Shown: in pieces, positions 36,259 to 49,428 of the stretch
Layout: every line of letters begins with the position of its first letter
Numbering within the stretch: the stretch's first letter is position 1
From: Liolophura sinensis
Taxonomy: Eukaryota > Mollusca > Polyplacophora > Chitonida > Chitonidae
Reading direction: 5' to 3'
Length of the DNA: 56,312 nt
NCBI RefSeq assembly: GCF_032854445.1
Contig: NW_027018213.1
Location: 1-56,312 of the forward strand
Program-made: the position numbers and the translations under genes
The notes under the pieces: model-generated
Told to the model about the DNA's origin: nothing
Seen by the model: only the letters and a program-made list of their open reading frames with translations
The model's database searches: none

Positions 36259-37352
36259 AACAAAAAGACAGGTAAAAATGCAAAAGTGGAAAAACTGTTC
36301 CAGTGCCACTAGTAAGAGGCTACTCCGACGTATTTTGTGGCGAGAAGTCGAATGGTGCAAACCGCGTTGCTCTCTGACCAATACTTTTGGCTGTAGAGAC
36401 AATTCAATGATCATTTATGTCATAATCACGTGCCCGGTAACGGCTCTTACTCCATGGAAACCAGGATATTTGCAATTTTTTAACAGTTGCCGATGGCTGG
36501 CCCAATTCCGCATCTTTTGGCACCTTATAAATGTGGGTCAGTGTTTAGTTGTACTTTTTACAGCAGACTGTATCAAGTACCTTGTGTTTTTCACGTACAA
36601 ATGGTGTGGTTTTTCTACACGTAGATAAAGACATTGAGATTGTCTTGCACTTAGAGTAAGGCAATTGCTGGGTGAGTTAAACGGGCTTGGCCCAAAGATT
36701 TGTCGTCTTCTGGGCTACCGAAGGGCACATAACTTATAGTCAAAAGTTGAATATAGTAATGACCAGTCGCGATTGTACAGAGTACAGTGTAGCCGATTTC
36801 AATTAACAAAAAGACCAGGTAAAAATGCAAAAGTGGAAAAACTGTTCCAGTGCTACTTGTAAGAGGCTAATCCGACGTATTTTGTGACGAGAAATCGAAT
36901 GGTGCAATCCGCGTGCTCTCCGACCAATACTTTTGGCTGTAGCGACAATTGAATGATCATTTATGTCATAATCACGTGCCCAGCAACGGCTCTTACTCCA
37001 TGGAAACCAGGGATATTTGCAATTTTTTAACAGCTGCCGATGCCTGGCCCAATTTCGCATCTTTTGGCACCTTACTGAAGTGGGTCAGTGTTCAGTTGTA
37101 CTTTTTACAGCAGACTGTATCAAGTACCTTGTGTTTTTTATGTACAAATGGTGTGGTTTTTCTACACGTAAATAAAGACATTGAGATTGTCTTGCACTTA
37201 GAAGTAAGGCAATTGCTGGGTGAGTTAAATGGGCTTGGCCAAAGATTTGTCGTCTTCTGGCCTACCGAAGGGCACATAACTTATAGTCAAAAGTTGAATT
37301 ATAGTAATGACCAGTCGCGATTGTACAGAGTACAGTGTAGCCGATTTCAATT
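34614..37352 (+). repeat. Five-monomer block (64-68), copy 2
   Basis: This is the counterpart of 28009-30750 twelve monomers earlier. Monomer 67 (36259) is the CCCGGTAACGG subtype matching monomer 55. Monomer 68 carries the GTAAATAAAGAC variant, as does monomer 56. The next units (57 and 69) are of different types, so the correspondence ends here. Confidence 0.8.
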
Positions 37353-40300
37353 AACAAAAGACCAGGCAAAAATGCAAAAGTGGAAAAACTGTTCCAGTGC
37401 TACTAGTAAGAGGCTAATCCGACGTATTTTGTGACGAGAAATCGAATGGTGCAAACCGCGTTGCTCTTCGACCAATAGTTTGGCTGTGGTGACAATTCAA
37501 TGATCATTGATGTCATAATCACGTGCGTAGCAACGGCTCTTACTCCATGGAAACCAGGGAAATTTGCAATTTTTTAACAACTGCCGATGCCTGGCCCAAT
37601 TCCGCATCTTTTGGCACCTTATAAAATGTGGGTCAGTGTTTAGTTGTACTTTTTACAGCAGACTGTATCAAGTACCTTGTGTTTTTCATGTACAAATGGT
37701 GTGGTTTTTCTACACGTAGATAAAGACATTGAGATTGTCTTGCACTTAGAAGTAAGGCAATTGCTGGGTGAGTTAAATGGCTTAGCCCAAAGATTTCAGG
37801 TCTTCTGGGCTACCGAAGGGCACATAACTTATAGTCAAAAGTTGAATATAGTAATGACAGTCGCGATTGTACAGAGTACAGTGTAGCCGATTTCAATTAA
37901 CAAAACACCAGGCAAAAATGCAAAAGTGGAAAAACTGTTCCAGTGCTGCTGGTAGGAGGCTAATCCGACGTATTTCGTGGCGAGAAATCGAATGGTGCAA
38001 ACCGCGTTGCTCTCTGACCAATACTTTTGGCTGTAGTGACAATTCAATGATCATTTATGTCATAATCACGTGCCCAGTAACGGCTCTTACTGCATGGAAA
38101 CCAGGGAAATTTGCAATTTTTTAACAACTGCCGATGCCTGGCTCAATTCCGCATCTGTTGGCACCTTACTGAAGTGGGTCAGTGTTCAGTTGTACTTTTT
38201 ACAGCAGACTGTATCAAGTACCTTGTGTTTTTTTGTACAAATGGACTGGTTTTTCTACACGTAGATAAAGACATTGAGATTGTCTTAGACTTAGAAGTAA
38301 GACAATTGCTGGGTGAGTTAAATTGGCTTAGCCCAAAGATTTGACGTCTTCTGGGCTACCGAAGGGGCACATAACTTATAGTCAAAAGCTGAATATAGTA
38401 ATGACCAGTCGCGATTGTACAGAGTACAGTGTAGCCGATTTCAATTAACAAAAAGACCAGGTAAAAATGCAAAAGTGGAAAAACTGTTCCAGTTCTGCTG
38501 GTAAGAGGCTAATCCGACGTATTTTGTGACGAGAAATCGAATGGTGCAAACCGCGTTGCTCTCCGACCAATAGTTTTGGCTGTAGAGACAATTGAATGAT
38601 CATTGATGTCATAATCACGTGCCCAGCAACGTCTCTTACTCCATGGAAACCAGGAAATTTGCAATTTTTCAACAGCTGCCGATGCCTGGCTCAATTCTGC
38701 ATCTTTTTGCACCTTACTGAAGTGGGTCCAGTGTTCAGTTGTACTTTATACAGCAGACTGTATCAAGTACCTTGTGTTTTTCACGTACAAATGGTGTGGT
38801 TTTTCTACACGTAGATAAAGACATTGAGATTGTCTTGCACTTAGAAGTAAGGCAATTGCTGGGTGAGTTAAATGGGCTTGGCCCAAAGATTTGTCGTCTT
38901 CTGGGCTACCGAAGGGCACATAACTTATAGTCAAAGTTGAATATAGTAATGACCAGTCGCGATTGTACAGAGTACAGTGTAGCCGATTTCAATTAACAAA
39001 AAGGACCAGGTAAAAATGCAAAAGTGGAAAAACTGTTCCAGTGCCACTAGTAAGAGGCTAATCCGACGTATTTTGTGGCGAGAAGTCGAATGGTGCAAAC
39101 CGCGTTGCTCTCTGATCAATACTTTTGGCTGTAGAGACAATTCAATGATCATTTATGTCATAATCACGTGCCCGGTAACGGCTCTTACTCCATGGAAACC
39201 AGGGATATTTGCAATTTTTTAACAGTTGCCGATGGCTGGCCCAATCCGCATCTTTTGGCACCTTATAAATGTGGGTCAGTGTTTAGTTGTACTTTTTACA
39301 GCAGACTGTATCAAGTACCTTGTGTTTTTCACGTACAAATGGTGTGGTTTTTCTACACGTAGATAAAGACATTGAGATTGTCTTGCACTTAGAAGTAAGG
39401 CAATTGCTGGGTGAGTTAAATGGGCTTGGCCCAAAGATTTGTCGTCTTCTGGGCTACCGAAGGGCACATAACTTATAGTCAAAAGTTGAATATAGTAATG
39501 ACCAGTCGCGATTGTACAGAGTACAGTGTAGCCGATTTCAATTAACAAAAAGACCAGGTAAAAATGCAAAAGTGGAAAAACTGTTCCAGTGCTACTAGTA
39601 AGAGGCTAATCCGACGTAACTTGTGACGAGAAATCGAATGGTGCAATCCGCGTTGCTCTCCGACCCAATACTTTTGGCTGTAGCGACAATTGAATGATCA
39701 TTTATGTCATAATCACGTGCCCAGCAACGGCTCTTACTCATGGAAACCAGGGATATTTGCAATTTTTTAACCAGCTGCCGATGCCTGGCCCAATTCCGCA
39801 TCTTTTGGCACCTTACTGAAGTGGGTCAGTGTTCAGTTGTACTTTTTACAGCAGACTGTATCAAGTACCTTGTGTTTTTCATGTACAAATGGTGTGGTTT
39901 TTCTACACGTAAATAAAGACATTGAGATTGTCTTGCCACTTAGGAGTAAGGCAATTGCTGGGTGAGTTAAATGGGCTTGGCCAAAGATTTGTCGTCTTCT
40001 GGCCTACCGAAAGGGCACATAACTTATAGTCAAAAGTTTTAATATAGTAAATGACCATTCGCGATTGTACAGAGTACAGTGTAGCCGATTTCATTAACAA
40101 AAAGACCAGGTAAAAATGCAAAAGTGGAAAAACTGTTCCAGTGCTGCTGCTAAGAGGCTAATCCGACGTATTTTGTGACGAGAAATCGAATGGTGCAAAC
40201 CGCGTTGCTCTCCGACCAATATTTTTGGCTGTAGCGACAATTGAATGATCATTTATGTCATAATCACGTGCCCAGCAACGGCTCTTACTCCATGGAAACC

Positions 40301-41193
40301 AGGGAAATTTGCAATTTTTTAACAGCTGCCGATGCCTGGCCCAATTCCGCATCTTTTGGCACCTTACTGAAGTGGGTCAGTGTTCAGTTGTACTTTTTAC
40401 AGCAGACTTATCAAGTACCTTGTGTTTTTCATGTACAAATGGTGTGGTTTTTCTACACGTAAATAAAGACATTGAGATTGTCCTTGCACTTAGAAGTAAG
40501 GCAATTGCTGGGTGAGTTAAATGGGCTTGGCCCAAAGATTTGTCGTCTTCTGGCCTACCGAAGGGCACATAACTTATAGTCAAAAGTTGAATATAGTAAT
40601 GACCAGTCGCGATTGTACAGAGTACAGTGTAGCCGATTTCAATTAACAAAAAGACCAGGTAAAAATGCAAAAGTGGAAAAACTGTTCCAGTGCAACTAGT
40701 AAGAGGCTAATCCGACGTATTTTGTGGCGAGAAGTCGAATGGTGCAAACCGCGTTGCTCTCTGACCAATACTTTTGGCTGTAGAGACAATTCAATGATCA
40801 TTGATGTCATAATCACGTGCCCAGTAACGGCTCTTACTCCATGGAAACCAGGGATATTTGCAATTTTTTAACAGTTGCCGATGCCTGGCCCAATTCCGCA
40901 TCTTTTGGCACCTTATAAATGTGGGTCAGTGTTTAGTTGTACTTTTTACAGCAGACTGTATCAAGTACCTTGTGTTTTTCATGTACAAATGGTCTGGTTT
41001 TTCTACACGTAGATAAAGACATTGAGATTGTCTTGCACTTAGAAGTAAGGCAATTGCTGGGTGAGTTAAATGGGCTTAGCCCAAAGATTTCACGTCTTCT
41101 GGGCTACCGAAGGGCACATAACTTATAGTCAAAAGTTGAATATAGTAATGACCAGTCGCGATTGTACAGAGTACAGTGTAGCCGATTTCAATT
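37353..41193 (+). repeat. Mosaic stretch (monomers 69-75)
   Basis: Monomer 69 is the TTCGACCAATAG and GGCTGTGGTG type. Monomer 70 begins like the first unit of the 7-monomer repeat (AACAAAACACC, CTGCATGG) but ends like its second unit (GTACAAATGGACTGG), so it is another chimera. Monomer 72 is the CCCGGTAACGG subtype, five units after 67. Monomer 75 matches 61. Only satellite sequence is present. Confidence 0.75.
39544..40644 (+). repeat. Indel-dense monomers 73-74, possible consensus errors
   Basis: Many one-base changes of length occur close together: CGACCCAATAC (39661), CTTACTCATGG (39733), TTTAACCAGCTG (39766), CTTGCCACTT (39933), GGCCAAAGA (39978), CCGAAAGGGC (40007), AGTTTTAATATAGTAAATGACC (40034-40055), TTTCATTAAC (40089), CAGACTTATC (40403) and GTCCTTGC (40480). 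Neighbouring monomers have at most a few. The pattern suits residual long-read errors, though real mutation cannot be excluded. Confidence 0.7.
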
Positions 41194-42841
41194 AACAAAA
41201 AGACCAGGTAAAAATGCAAAAGTGGAAAAACTGTTCCAGTGCTGCTGGTAAGAGGCTAATCCGACGTATTTTGTGACGAGAAATCGAATGGTGCAAACCG
41301 CGTTGCTCTCCGACCAATAGTTTTGGCTCTAGCGACAATTCAATTATCGTTGATGTCATAATCACGTGCGTAGCAACGGCTCTTACTCCATGGAAACTAG
41401 GGAAATTTGCAATTTTTTAACAACTGCCGATGCCTGGCCCAATTCCGCATCTTTTGGCACCTTTTAAATGTGGGTCAGTGTTTAGTTGTACTTTTTACAG
41501 CAGACTGTATGAAGTACCTTGTGTTTTTCATGTACAAATGGTCTGGTTTTTCTACACGTAAATAAAGACATTGAGATTGTATTGCACTTAGAAGTAAGGC
41601 AATTGCTGGGTGAGTTAAATGGGCTTGGCCCAAATATTTGTCGTCTTCTGGCCTACCGAAGGGCACATAACTTATAGTCAAAAGTTGAATATAGTAATAA
41701 CCAGTCGCGATTGTACAGAGTACAGTGTAGCCGATTTCAATTTACAAAAAGACCAGGTAAAAATGCAAAAGTGGAAAAAATGTTCCAGTGCTACTAGTAA
41801 GAGGCTAATCCGACGTATTTTGTGACGAGAAATCGAATGGTGCAAACCGCGTTGCTCTTCGACCAATAGTTTTGGCTGTGGTGACAATTCAATGATCATT
41901 GATGTCATAATCACGTGCGTAGCAACGGCTCTTACTCCATGGAAACCAGGGAAATTTGCAATTTTTTAACAACTGCCGATGCCTGGCCCAATTCCGCATC
42001 TTTTGGCACCTTTTAAATGTGGGTCAGTGTTTAGTTGTACTTTTTACAGCAGACTGTATCAAGTACCTTGTGTTTTTCATGTACAAATGGTGTGGTTTTT
42101 CTACACGTAGATAAAGACATTGAGATTGTCTTGCACTTAGAAGTAAGGCAATTGCTGGGTGAGTTAAATGGGCTTGGCCCAAATATTTGTCGTCTTCTGG
42201 CCTACCAAAGGGCACATAACTTATAGTCAAAAGTTGAATATAGTAATAACCAGTCGCGATTGTACAGAGTACAGTGTAGCCGATTTCAATTAACAAAAAG
42301 ACCAGGTAAAAATGCAAAAGTTGAAAAAAATGTTCCAGTGCTACTAGTAAGAGGCTAATCCGACGTATTTTGTGGCGAGAAATCGAATGGTGCAAACCGC
42401 GTTGCTCTCCGACCAATACTTTTGGCTGTAGAGACAATTCAAAGATCATTTATGTCATAATCACGTGCCCAGTAACGGCTCTTACTCCATGGAAACCAGG
42501 GAAATTTGCAATTTTTCAACAGCTGCCGATGCCTGGCTCAATTCCGCATCTTTTGGCACCTTACTGAAGTGGGTCAGTGTTCAGTTGTACTTTTTACAGC
42601 AGACTGTATCAAGTACCTTGTGTTTTTCACGTACAAATGGTGTGGTATTTCTACACGTAGATAAAGACATTGAGATTGTCTTGCACTTAGAAATAACACA
42701 ATTGCTGGGTGAGTTAAATGGGCTTAGCCCAAAGATTTTAGGTCTTCTGGGCTACCGAAGGGCACATAACTTATAGTCAAAAGTTGAATATAGTAATGAC
42801 CAGTCGCGATTGTACAGAGTACAGTGTAGCCGATTTCAATT
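41194..42841 (+). repeat. Three-monomer block (76-78), copy 1
   Basis: Markers: AGTTTTGGCTCTAGCGAC with GGAAACTAGGG (76); TTTACAAAAAGACC start (77); GTTGAAAAAAATGTTCC start (78). The same order appears at 54923-56312, about 13,729 bp or 25 monomers downstream. Part of 77-78 also matches part of 89-90 at twelve monomers (6,587 bp). Confidence 0.8.
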
Positions 42842-45586
42842 AACAAAAAGACCAGGCAAAAATGCAAAAGTGGAAAAACTGTTCCAGTGCTACTAGTAAG
42901 AGGCTAATCCGACGTATTTTGTGACGAGAAATCGAATGGTGCAAACCGCGTTGCTCTTCGACCAATACTTTTGGCTGTGGTGACAATTGAATGATCATTG
43001 ATGTCATAATCACGTGCGTAGCAACGGCTCTTACTCCATGGAAACCAGGGAAATTTGCAATTTTTTAACAACTGCCGATGCCTGGCCCAATTCCGCATCT
43101 TTTGGCACCTTTTAAATGTGGGTCAGTGTTTAGTTGTACTTTTTACAGCAGACTGTATGAAGTACCTTGTGTTTTTCATGTACAAATGGTGTGGTTTTTC
43201 TACACGTAGATAAAGACATTGAGATTGTCTTGCACTTAGAAGTAAGGCAATTGCTGGGTGAGTTAAATGGGCTTGGCCCAAATATTTGTCGTCTTCTGGC
43301 CTACCGAAGGGCACATAACTTATAGTCAAAAGTTGAATATAGTAATAACCAGTCGCGATTGTACAGAGTACAGTGTAGCCGATTTCAATTAACAAAAAGA
43401 CCAGGTAAAAATGCAAAAGTGGAAAAAATGTTCCAGTGCTACTAGTAAGAGGCTAATCCGACGTATTTTGTGGCGAGAAATCGAATGGTGCAAACCGCGT
43501 TGCTCTCCGACCAACACTTTTGGCTGTAGAGACAATTCAAAGATCATTTATGTCATAATCACGTGCCCAGTAACGGCTCTTACTCCATGGAAACCAGGGA
43601 TATTTGCAATTTTTTAACAGTTGCCGATGCCTGGCCCAATTCCGCATCTTTTGGCACCTTATAAATGTGGGTCAGTGTTTAGTTGTACTTTTTACAGCAG
43701 ACTGTATCAAGTACCTTGTGTTTTTCATGTACAAATGGTGTGGTTTTTCTACACGTAGATAAAGACATTGAGATTGTCTTGCACTTAGAAATAAGACAAT
43801 TGCTGGGTGAGTTAAATGGGCTTGGCCCAAAGATTTCAGGTCTTCTGGCCTACCGAAGGGCACATAACTTATAGTCAAAAGTTGAATATAGTAATGACCA
43901 GTCGCGATTGTACAGAGTACAGTGTAGCCGATTTCAATTAACAAAACACCAGGCAAAAATGCAAAAGTGGAAAAAACTGTTCCAGTGCTGCTGGTAAGAG
44001 GCTAATCCGACGTATTTTGTGACGAGAAATCGAATGGTGCAATCCGCGTTGCTCTCCGACCAATACTTTTGGCTGTAGTGACAATTGAATGATCATTGAT
44101 GTCATAATCACGTGCCCAGCAACGTCTCTTACTCCATGGAAACCAGGGAAATTTGCAATTTTTCAACAGCTGCCGATGCCTGGCTCAATTCTGCATGTTT
44201 TTGCACCTTATAAATGTGGGTCAGTGTTCAGTTGTACTTTTTACAGCAGACTGTATCAAGTACCTTGTGTTTTTCATGTACAAATGGTGTGGTTTTTCTA
44301 CACGTAGATAAAGACATTGAGATTGTCTTGCACTTAGAAGTAAGGCAATTGCTGGGTGAGTTAAATGGGCTTGGCCCAAAGATTTGTCGTCTTCTGGGCT
44401 ACCGAAGGGCACATAACTTATAGTCAAAAGTTGAATATAGTAATGACCAGTCGCGATTGTACAGAGTACAGTGTAGCCGATTTCAATTAACAAAAAGACC
44501 AGGTAAAAATGCAAAAGTGGAAAAACTGTTCCAGTGCTGCTGGTAAGAGGCTAATCCGACGTATTTTGTGACGAGAAATCGAATGGTGCAAACCGCGTTG
44601 CTCTCCGACCAATAGTTTTGGCTCTAGCGACAATTCAATGATCATTGATGTCATAATCACGTGCGTAGCAACGGCTCTTACTCCATGGAAACTAGGGAAA
44701 TTTGCAATTTTTTAACAACTGCCGATGCCTGGCCCAATTCCGCATCTTTTGGCACCTTTTAAATGTGGGTCAGTGTTTAGTTGTACTTTTACAGCAGACT
44801 GTATGAAGTACCTTGTGTTTTTCATGTACAAATGGTGTGGTTTTTCTACACGTAGATAAAGACATTGAGATTGTCTTGCACTTAGAAGTAAGGCAATTGC
44901 TGGGTGAGTTAAATGGGCTTGGCCCAAAGATTTGTCGTCTTCTGGCCTACCAAAGGGCACATAACTTATAGTCAAAAGTTGAATATAGTAATAACCAGTC
45001 GCGATTGTACAGAGTACAGTGTAGCCGATTTCAATTAACAAAAAGACCAGGTAAAAATGCAAAAGTTGAAAAAAATGTTCCAGTGCTACTAGTAAGAGGC
45101 TAATCCGACGTATTTTGTGGCGAGAAATCGAATGGTGCAAACCGCGTTGCTCTCCGACCAATACGTTAGGCTGTAGAGACAATTTAAAGATCATTTATGT
45201 CATAATCACGTGCCCAGTAACGGCTCTTACTCCATGGAAACCAGGGAAATTTGCAATTTTTCAACAGCTGCCGATGCCTGGCCCAATTCCGCATCTTTTG
45301 GCACCTTATAAATGTGGGTCAGTGTTCAGTTGTACTTTCTACAGCAGACTGTATCAAGTACCTTGTGTTTTTTACGTACAAATGGTCTGGTTTTTCTACA
45401 CGTAGATAAAGACATTGAGATTGTCTTGCATTTAGAAGTAAGGCAATTGCTGGGTGAGTTAAATGGGCTTAGCCCAAAGATTTGACGTCTTCTGGGCTAC
45501 CGAAGGGCACATAACTTATAGTCAAAAGTTGAATATAGTAATGACCAGTCGCGATTGTACAGAGTACAGTGTAGCCGATTTCAATT
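42842..45586 (+). repeat. Monomers 79-83
   Basis: Monomers 81 and 82 match 100 and 101 in order (19 monomers, 10,433 bp): the AACAAAACACC start with TTCTGCAT, then the GGCTCTAGCGAC and GGAAACTAGGG unit. Monomer 83 begins with GTTGAAAAAAATG and has ACGTTAGGCTGTAGAG. It is the unit type that directly precedes the first full 7-monomer repeat, just as its relative, monomer 90, precedes the second. Confidence 0.75.
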
Positions 45587-48500
45587 AACAAAACACCAGG
45601 CAAAAATGCAAAAGTGGAAAAACTGTTCCAGTGCTGCTGGTAAGAGGCTAATCCGACGTATTTTGTGGCGAGAAATCGAATGGTGCAAACCGCGTTGCTC
45701 TCTGACCAATACTTTTGGCTGTAGTGACAATTCAATGATCATTTATGTCATAATCACGTGCCCAGTAACGGCTCTTACTGCATGGAAACCAGGGAAATTT
45801 GCAATTTTTTAACAGCTGCCGATGCCTGGCCCAATTCCGCATCTTTTGGCACCTTATAAATGTGGGTCAGTGTTCAGTTGTACTTTCTACAGCAGACTGT
45901 ATCAAGTACCTTGTGTTTTTTACGTACAAATGGTCTGGTTTTTCTACACGTGGATAAAGACATTGAGATTGTCTTGGACTTAGAAGTAAGACAATTGCTG
46001 GGTGAGTTAAATTGGCTTAGCCCAAAGATTTGACGTCTTCTGGGCTACCGAAGGGCACATAACTTATAGTCAAAAGTTGAATATAGTAATGACCAGTCGC
46101 GATTGTACAGAGTACAGTGTAGCCGATTTCAATTAACAAAAAGACCAGGTAAAAATGCAAAATTTGAAAAACTGTTCCAGTGCTGCTGGTAAGAGGCTAA
46201 TCCGACGTATTTTGTGACGAGAAATCGAATGGTGCAAACTGCGTTGCTCTCTGACCAATACTTTTGGCTGTAGAGACAATTCAAAGATCATTTATGTCAT
46301 AATCACGTGCCCAGTAACGGCTCTTACTCCATGGAAACCAGGGATATTTGCAATTTTTTAACAGCTGCCGATGCCTGGCCCAATTCCGCATCTTTTGGCA
46401 CCTTATAAATGTGGGTCAGTGTTTAGTTGTACTTTTTACAGCAGACTGTATCAAGTACCTTGTGTTTTTTTGTACAAATGGACTGGTTTTTCTACACGTA
46501 GATAAAGACATTGAGATTGTCTTAGACTTAGAAGTAAGACAATTGCTGGGTGAGTTAAATGGGCTTAGCCCAAAGATTTGACGTCTTCTGGGCTACCGAA
46601 GGGCACATAACTTATAGTCAAAAGTTGAATATAGTAATGACCAGTCGCGATTGTACAGAGTACAGTGTAGCCGATTTAAATTAACAAAAAGACCAGGTAA
46701 AAATGCAAAAGTGGAAAAACTGTTCCAGTGCTGCTGGTAAGAGGCTAATCCGACGTATTTTGTGACGAGAAATCGAATGGTGCAATCCGCGTTGCTCTCC
46801 GACCAATACTTTTGGCTGTAGTGACAATTGAATGATCATTGATGTCATAATCACGTGCCCAGCAACGTCTCTTACTCCATGGAAACCAGGGAAATTTGCA
46901 ATTTTTAAAACAGCTGCCGATGCCTGGCTCAATTCCGCATCTTTTTGCACCTTACTGAAGTGGGTCAGTGTTCAGTTGTACTTTTTACAGCAGACTGTAT
47001 GAAGTACCTTGTGTTTTTCACGTACAAATGGTGTGGTTTTTCTACACGTAGATAAAGACATTGAGATTGTCTTGCACTTAGAAATAAGGCAATTGCTGGG
47101 TGAGTTAAATGGGCTTGGCCCAAAGATTTGTCGTCTTCTGGGCTACCGAAGGGCACATAACTTATAGTCAAAAGTTGAATATAGTAATGACCAGTCGCGA
47201 TTGTACAGAGTACAGTGTAGCCGATTTCAATTAACAAAAAGACCAGGTAAAAATGCAAAAGTGGAAAAACTGTTCCAGTGCTACTAGTAAGAGGCTAATC
47301 CGACGTAATTTGTGACGAGAAATCGAATAGTGCAATCCGCGTTTCTCTCCGACCAATACTTTTGGCTGTAGCGACAATTGAATGATCATTTATGTCATAA
47401 TCACGTGCGTAGCAACGGCTCTTACTCCATGGAAACCAGGGATATTTTCAATTTTTTAACAACTGCCGATGCCTGGCCCAATTCCGCATCTTTTGGCACC
47501 TTATAAATGTGGGTCAGTGTTTAGTTGTACTTTTTACAGCAGACTGTATCAAGTACCTTGTGTTTTTCATGTACAAATGGTGTGGTTTTTCTACACGTAG
47601 ATAAAGACATTGAGATTGTCTTGCACTTAGAAATAAGACAATTGCTGGGTGAGTTAAATGGGCTTGGCCCAAAGATTTCAGGTCTTCTGGCCTACCGAAG
47701 GGCACATAACTTATAGTCAAAAGTTGAATATAGTAATGACCAGTCGCGATTGTACAGAGTACAGTGTAGCCGATTTCAATTAACAAAACACCAGGCAAAA
47801 ATGCAAAAGTGGAAAAACTGTTCCAGTGCTGCTGGTAAGAGGCTAATCCGACGTATTTTGTGACGAGAAATCGAATGGTGCAATCCGCGTTGCTCTCCGA
47901 CCAATACTTTTGGCTGTAGTGACAATTGAATGATCATTGATGTCATAATCACGTGCCCAGCAACGTCTCTTACTCCATGGAAACCAGGGAAATTTGCAAT
48001 TTTTCAACAGCTGCCGATGCCTGGCTCAATTCTGCATCTTTTTGCACCTTACTGAAGTGGGTCAGTGTTCAGTTGTACTTTTTACAGCAGACTGTATCAA
48101 GTACCTTGTGTTTTTCATGTACAAATGGTGTGGTTTTTCTACACGTAGATAAAGACATTGAGATTGTCTTGCACTTAGAAGTAAGGCAATTGCTGGGTGA
48201 GTTAAATGGGCTTGGCCCAAAGATTTGTCGTCTTCTGGGCTACCGAAGGGCACATAACTTATAGTCAAAAGTTGAATATAGTAATGACCAGTCGCGATTG
48301 TACAGAGTACAGTGTAGCCGATTTCAATTAACAAAAAGACCAGGTAAAAATGCAAAAGTGGAAAAACTGTTCCAGTGCCACTAGTAAGAGGCTAATCCGA
48401 CGTATTTTGTGGCGAGAAGTCGAATGGTGCAAACCGCGTTGCTCTTCGACCAATAGTTTTGGCTGTGGTGACAATTCAATGATCATTGATGTCATAATCA

Positions 48501-49428
48501 CGTGCGTAGCAACGGCTCTTACTCCATGGAAACCAGGGAAATTTGCAATTTTTTAACAACTGCCGATGCCTGGCCCAATTCCGCATCTTTTGGCACCTTT
48601 TAAATGTGGGTCAGTGTTTAGTTGTACTTTTTACAGCAGACTGTATCAAGTACCTTGTGTTTTTCATGTACAAATGGTGTGGTTTTTCTACACGTAGATA
48701 AAGACATTGAGATTGTCTTGCACTTAGAAGTAAGGCAATTGCTGGGTGAGTTAAATGGGCTTGGCCCAAATATTTGTCGTCTTCTGGCCTACCAAAGGGC
48801 ACATAACTTATAGTCAAAAGTTGAATATAGTAATAACCAGTCGCGATTGTACAGAGTACAGTGTAGCCGATTTCAATTAACAAAAAGACCAGGTAAAAAT
48901 GCAAAAGTTGAAAAAAATGTTCCAGTGCTACTAGTAAGAGGCTAATCCGACGTATTTTGTGGCGAGAAATCGAATGGTGCAAACGGCGTTGCTCTCCGAC
49001 CAATACTTTAGGCTGTAGAGACAATTCAAAGATCATTTATGTCATAATCACGTGCCCAGTAACGGCTCTTACTCCATGGAAACCAGGGATATTTGCAATT
49101 TTTTAACAGTTGCCGATGCCTGGCCCAATTCCGCATCTTTTGGCACCTTATAAATGTGGGTCAGTGTTTAGTTGTACTTTTTACAGCAGACTGTATCAAG
49201 TACCTTGTGTTTTTCATGTACAAATGGTGTGGTTTTTCTACACGTAGATAAAGACATTGAGATTGTCTTGCACTTAGAAGTAAGGCAATTGCTGGGTGAG
49301 TTAAATGGGCTTAGCCCAAAGATTTGACGTCTTCTGGGCTACCGAAGGGCACATAACTTATAGTCAAAAGTTGAATATAGTAATGACCAGTCGCGATTGT
49401 ACAGAGTACAGTGTAGCCGATTTCAATT
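45587..49428 (+). repeat. 7-monomer higher-order repeat, copy 1 (3,842 bp)
   Basis: Monomers 84-90. Unit lengths are 548, 548, 550, 549, 548, 549 and 550. Unit types in order: AACAAAACACC/CTGCATGG; AAATTTGAAAAACTG; TTTAAAACAGC; GAATAGTGC/CGTTTCTCTCC; AACAAAACACC/TTCTGCATC; CCACTAGT then TTCGACCAATAG chimera; GTTGAAAAAAATG. The first six unit lengths and all markers I compared recur exactly 3,842 bp later, so this is a true higher-order repeat whose copies are far closer to each other than neighbouring monomers are. Confidence 0.95.
48330..48878 (+). repeat. Chimeric monomer (no. 89), also present as no. 96
   Basis: The first ~90 bases carry CCACTAGTAAGAGG and GGCGAGAAGTCG, the hallmark of monomers 45, 50, 55, 67 and 72. 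From CTCTTCGACCAATAG onward the unit matches monomer 77 (GGCTGTGGTG, CCAAATATTTG, CTACCAAAGG, AATAACC). The switch lies in 48421-48445. The same chimera at 52172-52720 shows it existed before the 7-monomer unit duplicated. Confidence 0.85.
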
